A stretch of 30,989 bases of DNA from Pseudogymnoascus destructans (taxonomy: Eukaryota; Ascomycota; Leotiomycetes; Thelebolales; Thelebolaceae), in NCBI RefSeq assembly GCF_001641265.1, contig NW_020167573.1:1-30989 (forward strand), in the 5' to 3' direction. Positions 19,186 to 26,719 of the stretch are shown here, piece after piece (positions within the stretch are counted from its first letter, which is position 1; each line of letters opens with the position of its first letter). The notes beneath the pieces were generated by a model. It worked only from the letters and a program-made list of their open reading frames with translations. It was not told the origin of the DNA and did not search any database. The position numbers were made by a program, and so were the translations under genes.

Positions 19186-22141
19186 TTATATATGCTCAAG
19201 AACATCTTTCCACCTTGCTTGATGAGGCCGGCCAGACCTACTAATACCTAAAGTATTTATAGGGTCTTGACGAGTAGCTTGAAAGATATCAAGTAGATCT
19301 CTTCCAGTCTTCCGAGGGCGTTGGATAGGCGTTGGTGGCGAGGACGGCATATCCTTATCTTCATCGTCATGAATAGTTGGAAGTATAGGCTCCTCATTAT
19401 TACCATCTTCTCTTATATCTTCATTATCTGGGATATCGTCATCTGGGATGTCGTATAAGGTCTCGTTAAGACGGTCAGCCCTATCTCTTTCTTCACCTTG
19501 TTGGTAGCGCATTTGTCGTTCTTCATGTGCAGCTTGTGATAAGTCTTGCTGTTGCTGTGGCCGCTGAGGATTAAACGGAGGATATTGTACCTTTGAATAT
19601 GTCTCTCGGATATGTGTATTTGATCGTGGTTCTTCTTCATCGCTGATATATTGTAACTCGATAGAATTGCACATCCGTTGTCGTTGTGCCTCATACTCTT
19701 CTTCGACTTGCTCCTCAGTCATATCAACGACGTCCATCATATCTGCAAGCTTGTCACGATGACCTTGACGATTCTTGTATTGTCGAGAGTAATATATAAG
19801 CATAATACTCTTAATCGTCTCAGGATTAAGTTGACCACGTCGGTGGCCACATACGTCCCTTGCGGCACTAAAGACTCGCTCAACTCCAGACTCAGCAGCA
19901 GGAATACAAAGTATATCACGAGCCATTGCTGATAGACCAGGAAATTGCTCTTCCTTTTGTTGCCAAAATAGCAATATCTTTGTGTAGATATGTGCTATAC
20001 AAGTTAGAATAAGATTATCAGAAGATTACCAGAAACTTACGAGCATCAAGATAGAGATCAGCCTCATTCACATATTCCTCTCGCTGGCCCCGAGTCCCAT
20101 TTAATGTCTGACTTTGCTGCAATACTAAGGCTAATGGATCCATATCTGCATCTCGTAATCCTGATTGACTCGCAACTCGCACTGTAGAGTACTGCTCTTT
20201 ATAAAGGGTCCTAAACTGTTGTTCAAACTCTGTCTCCCAATTTCGTATTGAAAAGTCAAGCTTGCAAACCTTTTTGTTAAAGTGTGAGAGCTTCACACTA
20301 GGATTTAAGATACTAGCAAATGCGAAGATAGATCCAGTATTTGTGTATAGCTTGTTATAATACTTCCTAATCTTCTTCTCTGCAGCATCGATTGCTAAAG
20401 TCATCTTTGCTGCCCATGGATATGTCTTATGCCGTAGCCGGTGCCGAGTTCCTTCAAGCGTTGATAAGAGTTTTTGATATACTCCAAGTGTATAGCAGAC
20501 AGTAGGTCCGGCTGACGATCCAATGTTTGTTGTAAAGAAGTTGAATGGCCTTGTAAGATCAATGATGTATTCGATGTGCTTCCATTCTAGCTCGCTAAGT
20601 CTGAACATGTGAGCACCATGATCGCCTCGAGTATATTGATTGATTGTTGACTTGAGTTGCTGTGCTCGCAGAAGCATATGGCATGTCGAATCCCATCGAG
20701 TTGATACATCTTGAATAAGTCGAAGAAGCCTCTGAGATGATTGACCCCGGTTCATGTTTGCCTTTTGCAAAGTCATAAACCTGTTCCTTCGAGTTTGACT
20801 TGAATTAACAAAGATAGTGAGCTTCCGGAGCTATGAGATATTAGAAAAGACTACCAGAAGTTTACCAGAACTAACAAGAGAATATATACCTTTCCAAGTG
20901 TAAATCCAATACCCTTGTCCTTCTGCAACTTTGCAAGGCCCTCCATCTGATTCTCTTCTTCCCAGTTCATTAAGATCTCTTGATTTGTTGGCGTAATCCG
21001 GATTCGACCAAAGAGAGCACTAAGGGCAAGTTGAATAACGTGAGCTAGGCAGGGTATGTGTTGTACTTTTCCTCCAATGAAATGCTCGTTGTCTGCAATA
21101 CTATCAAGCATTATTTCCACATCTCTCATCATTGAAGTGTTGTTTGACGCATTATCAGTCGTAATGGATATAATTCGTCCTTCTAAATGCTGCCTTGTGA
21201 TAACTTTTTCAAGTATTCCACATAACTCAGCACCAGTATGCTCTGTATATATAGGTTCAAACCCAATCAAGACCTCTTGCATTTTCCAATGACGGTCGAT
21301 AAATGATGCAATAACACCCATAAATGAAAGTCGAGTAACACTTGACCAACAGTCGAGCGATAATGCAATCTTTGAACCAGGAACAACATCTTGTAGCATC
21401 TCTTCTTCGATTTGTGTGAGCTTTGTTGTTAAGAGGTTTCGAATAGTTGTTGCTGAGGGTAGTGGATAGTGAGGATTCTGTAAGATAGCAAGCCTTTTCC
21501 ATTCAGGATCCTCGACTGAGCGGAACGAGCTATGAGTTGAGATAACTGTGTATAGAACTTGTTCGTAAAATGCCTCTTGTGTGAGAATATGATCCTATTA
21601 TAGATATTAGCCTATATAATTCTGGTAATAATCTGGTAATCCTTACCTGTTGAGGTCGCATCTGATTGATTCGCATTTGATAGAGACTATCCTTACCCAT
21701 CCGTGACTTCTTTTTGCAAATGTCTGATGCAAGATGTGTTGCCATAGACTTTGGGCCAGCAGACTTGATTGCAGGATGCGTAAGGGCCTTCGAACAATAG
21801 GTACAAATGACACATGGTTCTCCAGAAAGCCGGTCTGCTCCTTGGTGATAAATTCTCCAGTATTGAGAACTCCGGTTGGTTGAATCCCATGCAATCTTCG
21901 TAAGAAATTTTCTAGTATGATCTGAGTGTTGTTCATACCATCGTGATAGCTTCCACCACTCAATGAATACATCGTGTGTATCCTTAGTCCATTTGATGAA
22001 TTGGTTTAATTTGCCAGTATATTCGAGGCCCGCAGGGATTTGATTTAATGAAGGTAGTCGTTGAGAAGAGGGAAGAGAGTCTGAGAATATATTAGAAATA
22101 GGATTGTCAGAGTCAAACAACTCTGAATATTGCGATGACAT
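19186..22141 (-). CDS. hAT transposase, 932 aa, four exons, intact
   Basis: The nuclear enzyme that excises and inserts the element. Exons (minus): 22141-21647, 21594-20890, 20830-20041 and 19994-19186; introns of 52, 59 and 46 nt with GTAAGG, GTATAT and GTAAGT donors and AG ends; phases fit throughout. A BED zinc finger uses C113, C116, H136 and C142. The RNase H-like core shows D246 (LSLDCWSS) and D312 (TTDNASNN), then CLAH at 347-350, as in hAT families. The dimerisation domain near the start of exon 4 reads IPAAESGVERVFSAARD. The long C-terminal tail is acidic and Gln-rich. No frame break or stop is visible across 2.8 kb of coding sequence. The third catalytic acid is not placed with confidence. 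The start ATG lies just left of an 11-bp motif pair (22163-22184). Confidence 0.94.
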
Positions 22142-22260
22142 TTGGCAAGTAGCAAATTGTTTGATTATCAGAAGATTACCAGAAGTCTGGCTACGATGAA
22201 ATACTTAAATCTCTATAGCCCCTATTCGCGTCGGAAAATCAAATACTCCATTTCTCTCCT

Positions 22261-23411
22261 CTACTCTAACTCCAGAAACAACATATCCTGTGCAGCTGAT
22301 ACCTTAGCCCACTTTTCCTTATCAAATTTCTTAGAGTAGACAAGTAAGAACGCCTCTTTGAAGCTAGAACTATGAGTGGAGACTTGTAACCATCCGTTGT
22401 CGACAAGATTGTAAGACTTTGGGTACCACTGCGCAGGTCCTGGTAATTGGGCCCACTTTCCAAACTTCCAAGCTGTAAAGTTTGTCCAAACTGCCTGCTC
22501 GTACAAACAGAAATATTTATGTGGTGGGATAACGTTGTGAAAAGTGCTATAATAAACAATTAGTATCTCTAGAAGATTGCTAGAATGATCAGAGACGTAC
22601 CCTTCTTCTACATCAATCCATGGCATATATTCAAAGAGATGCTCAGGCTTCTTTCTCAGCTTTCCAGCCTTTCTCGTATATGAGCGGATACAGCTATCCC
22701 AGAAATGTTGCCACTTGCGGAAATTGGACTCTTCATGGGCCTATCAACCGTTAGTATTACCAGAAGATTACCAGAAGATTACCAGACTATGAGGTACCAA
22801 CATCAATGCGTGCTTGAGTTAAGAGAGCCTGGATGCTAGCGATCTCTTCATCAGAAAGCTCATCTGGTAGAACAGCCTCGTCATTTAAAATATCGTCGCG
22901 CCGTAACATAAGCTCCAACTCTAAATCGTCTTCAACCTCAGTATCCTCCCATTCGCTGTTATGATCGTCATCGATTGGGATACTGGTGATACCCTCAAAT
23001 GCAGCAAGCTCAGACAGAAGTTGTGGCGGAGTAGATGGTGGGGCTTGTGGAGAAGAAGAAGGGGCGCTAGTATTCTTGACTTTCTGATTCGCAATGCAAG
23101 ATGCATGGGTGCCCTTTTCAGTCCTGTTTATAGTTAGATTAAGGCTACCAGAGATTACCAGAAGGAACTTACCGAACACGAATACGCTCAACCTTCAATT
23201 CATTCTGTAGACGTGTCTTGTCTTCAGCAGAGGCAGCGATATACTTTGCAGACTTGTATAACTTCTTTAAGTAGTAGCTCAGATCGCCATGGTCAGCCTT
23301 GAGTGCTAAATGAACAGCCTTCTCATCTTCAGTAAGGTTGGAGACGCGGTTGCGAGCTTTGATAGTATTCAAATTAGTGGAGAGTTCTTCAGGTGCCTTG
23401 CGTTTCGCCAT
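22261..23411 (-). CDS. Unknown 328-aa protein carried by the hAT element
   Basis: Four exons (minus): 23411-23173, 23123-22802, 22740-22601 and 22546-22261; introns of 49, 61 and 54 nt with GTAAGT, GTTGGT and GTACGT donors. Phases fit and the frame is open. I do not recognise a family. What is visible: a Lys-rich N-terminus (MAKRKAPEEL), a helical part with many charges, a Ser/Pro linker (SSSPQAPPSTPPQ, about residues 96-108), a strongly acidic middle (IDDDHNSEWEDTEVEDDLEL), and a Trp/Tyr-rich C-terminal half (RKWQHFWDSCIRSY, WTNFTAWKFGKWAQLPGP). It lies 119 bp upstream of the transposase start on the same strand and shares a 394-bp divergent promoter region with the H3-like gene. The acidic stretch next to a histone gene invites the idea of a histone-binding partner, but this is only inference. 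Confidence 0.85.
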
Positions 23412-23805
23412 GCTAAACACGTGATTAGCAGAAGATCATCAGAAGTTCTGACTGTAGAATCAAGATAATAAACTTACTTGAGGTCCTAGTGAAGAGGTAA
23501 AGCGCAAAAGAGAAGAAGAATGTGTAGATCGGAACGTAACCAAGGAAGGTGGTTGGTTGTAAGGTTGTTGTTTTTTTAAAGTTGCAAACAATTATATTCG
23601 TCAAGGAATATTCACCTGCAAATAATTACTGTTCTAAACAACACTACAACGCGTACCTTCAAATAAAACACATACCTTTCAACCTCTACCTCTTTCTTTA
23701 CTCTTTCTACAACATCCTTGCTACAAACTCACTGTAAGTACATATATCTTTTGATCTACTTCTTTGTCTTGTGTATACTTCACTAACTCATCTTAATGTT
23801 AGCAA
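23412..23805. promoter_or_regulatory. Divergent promoter between the unknown gene and the H3-like gene
   Basis: 394 bp serve both genes. On the left is an 11-bp motif pair (23423-23444). On the right a CT-rich tract (about 23675-23730) precedes a probable 5'-leader intron of the H3-like gene. Confidence 0.65.
23734..23802 (+). other. Probable 5'-leader intron of the H3-like gene
   Basis: GTAAGT donor at 23734, CACTAAC branch point, AG at 23801-23802, three bases before the ATG. It lacks the 11-bp motif. It suggests the gene was captured as genomic DNA rather than as a cDNA. Confidence 0.65.
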
Positions 23806-24438
23806 ATGGCTCGTATTAAGCAAACTGCTAGGAGATCAACTGGCGGCACAGCACCAAGGATGCCACTTGGATTACAGGCTGGCTCTAGGCTTGGTGGAAA
23901 GGGAAAGGGAAAGGAAAAGGCTGTGCGCACAGCAAGAAAAGCTCCAGTTCGCTCATCTCAAGCTTGCAACAATCATGCTCAGAAGGCCATGCGCCGTGCA
24001 AAGTCTGGTAAGAGGATTACCAGAGGATTACCAGAACTCTCTAATAAACATATAGGCACCAAGGCTCTCCGCGATATCAGAAGACAGCAACTTGATACTC
24101 GCCTGATTATTCCAAAGCTCTCATTCCAGCGTCTTGTTAGGGAAATCGCACAAGACTTCAAGTCCAATCTTCGCTTCCAGCAATCTGCTATCCTAGCTCT
24201 CCAGGAAGCTGCCGAATGCTTCCTCATTCGAGAATTTGAGAGTATGATACTTGAACATAGTGACAGGGACATACTAACAGTTATAGTGACAAATCTCCTT
24301 GCTATTCATGCGAAGAGAGTGACAATTCAGGCAAAGGATATGGTATTGGTTCGGCGTTTGCGGGATATGATGTTTAATCATGGAGCTGTAGGCTTAATCG
24401 ATGGAAATGTCTCTCACCCAGGAATGAAGGTTAGATAA
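23806..24438 (+). CDS. Histone H3-like protein carried by a hAT transposon
   Basis: A 179-aa nucleosomal H3 relative after removal of two introns: 24008-24055 (GTAAGA, CTAAT branch point) and 24242-24286 (GTATGA, TACTAAC branch point). Both are multiples of three, so the frame is open even unspliced, but splicing restores the H3 pattern: SGTKALRDIRR and FEMTNLLAIHAKRVTI. The tail begins ARIKQTARRSTGGTAPR: R2, K4, R8 and S10 are kept; T3 is I, K9 is R, K14 is T, K18 is M and K23 is Q. A Gly-Lys run (GGKGKGKEK) not in H3 follows, then ARKAP, like the K27 region without S28. The fold is well kept (SFQRLVREIAQDFK, LRFQQSAI, VTIQAKD). Loop 1 has H3 length, so it is not CENP-A-like. A tail of about 20 residues extends past RRLR. 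The fold suggests nucleosome assembly; function is inference. Confidence 0.93.
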   Translation: MARIKQTARRSTGGTAPRMPLGLQAGSRLGGKGKGKEKAVRTARKAPVRSSQACNNHAQKAMRRAKSGKRITRGLPELSNKHIGTKALRDIRRQQLDTRLIIPKLSFQRLVREIAQDFKSNLRFQQSAILALQEAAECFLIREFESMILEHSDRDILTVIVTNLLAIHAKRVTIQAKDMVLVRRLRDMMFNHGAVGLIDGNVSHPGMKVR

Positions 24439-24706
24439 GTTCTGGCAAAGGTTATAGTGTGGAATAGGATATCAACGACATGGGAATGGAGTTATTGAGT
24501 TATGGCGTTTTACGATATCGATATCAATGTGAAGTCACGATCACACCCCCTTTTCAATGACTAATCAAACACGTGATATAACTGGGTTGCCAAGACCTAT
24601 ACTAGGTACCCGGCAAGTGAGTAATCCTCATTCAACAATACTCGGGATATGAGTGAGTAACTCAGCTGGGTGAGTAGAAATTCTACTACTCGACTCATGA
24701 GTACCC

Positions 24707-24719
24707 AGTGCGCAGCCTA
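24707..24719 (-). repeat. hAT right terminal inverted repeat
   Basis: AGTGCGCAGCCTA, the exact inverse of the left end. Confidence 0.95.
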
Positions 24720-24727
24720 GTCATTAC
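24720..24727 (+). repeat. hAT target-site duplication, right
   Basis: GTCATTAC, identical to 18841-18848. Confidence 0.95.
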
Positions 24728-25209
24728 AGTATTTGTATTACTAAGATGAAGTACCGTACCCCATTGTCTTACCCTTTGCCACAGATAACTCGCATTCTCA
24801 ACGTGAGCCGAGGTGCAGGTCGAGACATGGCTGCTATATTTGGCTAATCAAGAGCCTGATCGCTTATTTCGTTAGCAGGTCCCATCAAGTTACACATTTA
24901 AAGATTCACATGGGAACAGCACAGAAAAAATAGCGACAGCATTACGGTTTTGCGGATCTATATTAGAGCAGCTAGAGAAATAGACCTAGAGTGACATTAA
25001 GTATAAAAGGTAGTGGAACAATATGACTCACACTGCAACTTACCCTGAGTTCTCACTTTGGGACCTTTCTGCTTGAAGGGGTTGCGAAAGCCCCCGACTT
25101 ACCCTAGTTTAATTCTCAGGGCCGAATTCACAGCTTCAGGGTGACGTAGACAGTACGTACCAGTACGTACTCTCCAGAGTGCCATCAGAACTATCTACGG
25201 TGGATCAAG
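24728..25209. other. Intergenic region right of the hAT element
   Basis: No gene supported. It contains the diverged counterpart (about 24900-25010) of the sequence left of the element at 18320-18445, and the short palindrome-like duplication CAGTACGTAC at 25150-25170. Confidence 0.5.
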
Positions 25210-25524
25210 GTGGTCCCGCTCGATCGACAGGGGTTAACTAACACCTCTATTCTGTCCTCGTCACTCACTCGTCCTGTTCCTATTGAACCTCCACCCAATA
25301 ATCTTCCACCCATTTATCCTCCATCGAATAATCTTCCACCCATTGAACCTCCACCCCATCGGTTACGATTTTTGGCCATTAGCCACCACGAACATCTCAT
25401 TCGGTCGTTGGCAGTCTCTTCACATTTGAACAGCCAGGTTTCAACAAATGCAAGAGATAGCAGATATAAGCTTAATGAAATGACCTGTCCTGATTCAGGC
25501 GAGGATTCAGAGCCTGACTTTTGA
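25210..25524 (+). other. Open frame with Pro-rich repeats, doubtful gene
   Basis: About 104 codons opening with GTG. The N-terminal half is repeated PPNNLPPI and PPIEPPP-like sequence encoded by a tandem CTCCACCCAATAATCTTCC-type unit. The second half is unremarkable. There is no good start and I recognise no family. It may be the last exon of a decayed gene. Confidence 0.25.
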
Positions 25525-25677
25525 ACGACGGAATTCAAGTCGCTTATACATCCTCTGCACTATCTAGAGACAACCATAGCAACATATTTGATTTACGTGC
25601 ATGAACCTGCAATGTTGGCCCAGTGAGTTCATCGGACCACTTGATGGGAAGAGGTTGTCGATGCCATCGGTCATTGG

Positions 25678-26072
25678 TTAGGGCCTCATCCCGCTACTTG
25701 ACGCCGTGGCAATATTCGTATCTGCGCACCACTGCTCTCTACTCCCCACTTGCCCTGGATCTTCTGGAATGCGTTTCCGTTGATATGTCGCGTCAGCACC
25801 ATGCGGCACCATATTTATAAGGATTGGAAACGAATTCATCTTAACACTACTCAGTAAGATTCCATTGAAATCATGCGTAAACCTACAATTTCTTTCTTGG
25901 ATGGTGGGAAACATGAGTTTCCAGGAGATACATAAGTGTAATAACGCCCCTTCTGATAGATGATCAAAGCAACATCCGCACCGTATAATTCGCCATACTC
26001 ATATACCTTGTTGGTTAAAGTGCTCCTCCTTCTTGATGCATTCTGACTTTGGCGTTTCCGTGCGTTGCACAT
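25678..26072 (-). CDS. Short MADS-box-like protein, 115 aa, two exons
   Basis: Exons (minus) 26072-25887 and 25839-25678, with a 47-nt intron (GTAGGT donor, AAG end), both phase 0. The first exon reads as a shortened SRF/MEF2-type MADS box: RKRQSQNASRRRSTLTNKV, then ELYGADVALIIYQKGRYYTY. In full MADS proteins this fold dimerises and binds CArG-box DNA, with the basic N-terminal helix in the groove. Here the usual residues before the first helix are short. The second exon has no known domain. Proteins like this, short and MADS-only, occur in many copies in Aspergillus and Penicillium genomes as I recall. The start ATG at 26072 gives the basic start expected. No frame break. Confidence 0.8.
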
Positions 26073-26330
26073 GTTGGGATAAAGTATATGATGTTTCTTG
26101 TAATTCGAATGGTTGTGGTTAGATCAAGATAGTTGTAGGGTTGTTGCTGGCATTTTATAGTTCGCCTAGAAAACGGTAATTCTGATGTCCCAAGCTTGCG
26201 TCATCGCTGGTGGAGTGTGCGCATCCTTGATCCGCCCAATACAGTATAGTGCCACGTGCACTTTATCTGATGGTAAACCACCCGATGGTCCTTTACCTGA
26301 TGGTATCTACACCACCCGATGAGCTTGTCT

Positions 26331-26487
26331 TGCAGCACTGCAAAGACGTACTGCACTCTGCAGTCCTGAAGCCTGTATTCTGTTTCTTGTATTGCAGCAC
26401 TGCAAAGACAGTACTGCACTCTGCGGTCTTGAACCCTGTATCCTGTGTTGTTTTGCAGTACTTCAATCACAGTGTCCACTCTTTAGT
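26331..26487 (+). repeat. 62-bp minisatellite, about 2.5 copies
   Basis: Units start TGCAGCACTGCAAAGAC at 26331 and 26393, with a diverged partial copy from 26454. Each contains an inner GTACTGCACTCTGC. A preceding small repeat around GATGGT lies at 26268-26322. Confidence 0.85.
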
Positions 26488-26719
26488 GGCGGGCTTGTCC
26501 TGCCATATTCTGTCCGAGTCTTCTGAATTCACATGCCGTGTCCTGAATATTTTGATTTGTTGCAGCCGTACGCATTCATATCATTATCGAGGCATTCGCA
26601 CGTGGACAGAGGGTTCTTTCAGCTGTTTTATGCAATACTAATGACTTCAATCAAACAATACAGTCCATACTCGATTCAACTAAGATAAACTACGCAGCCT
26701 CGATCGATCAATTGACAGA

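Larger units (their letters stand above)
19157..24036. repeat. Dispersed tandem 11-bp motif (GATTACCAGAA) in hAT introns and leaders
   Basis: Pairs (or a triplet) with an 11-bp period at 19157-19178, 20013-20034, 20849-20870, 21620-21641 (reverse), 22163-22184, 22575-22593 (degenerate), 22755-22787 (triplet), 23143-23163 (first copy 10 bp), 23423-23444 and 24015-24036. Seven of these fill introns: all three of the transposase, all three of the unknown gene and the first of the H3-like gene. Two lie just upstream of the minus-strand ATGs, and one just after the transposase stop. Confidence 0.9.
18849..24719 (-). mobile_element. hAT transposon with three genes, including a histone H3-like gene
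   Basis: 5871 bp between perfect 8-bp duplications, with identical 13-bp inverted ends TAGGCTGCGCACT. It holds a transposase (minus), a 328-aa unknown gene (minus) and an H3-like gene (plus). All coding exons are open once spliced. A deleted relative lies at 29877-30829. Confidence 0.95.

Noticed and set aside
19157..24036. A CRISPR-like repeat array
   Set aside because: The genome is fungal, the repeats are 11 bp in tandem pairs without unique spacers, and they lie in introns.
24242..24286. A 15-residue insertion in the histone fold of the H3-like protein
   Set aside because: The segment has a GT donor, a TACTAAC branch point and a TTATAG end, and removing it restores the exact H3 spacing. 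It is an intron.
23806..24438. The H3-like protein as a CENP-A (centromere) variant
   Set aside because: The N-terminal tail is clearly H3-type and loop 1 has the H3 length, without the CENP-A insertion.
18849..24719. A Starship-type or Helitron cargo element
   Set aside because: There is no tyrosine recombinase or Rep/helicase, and the 8-bp duplication, short inverted ends and BED/hAT transposase define a hAT element.
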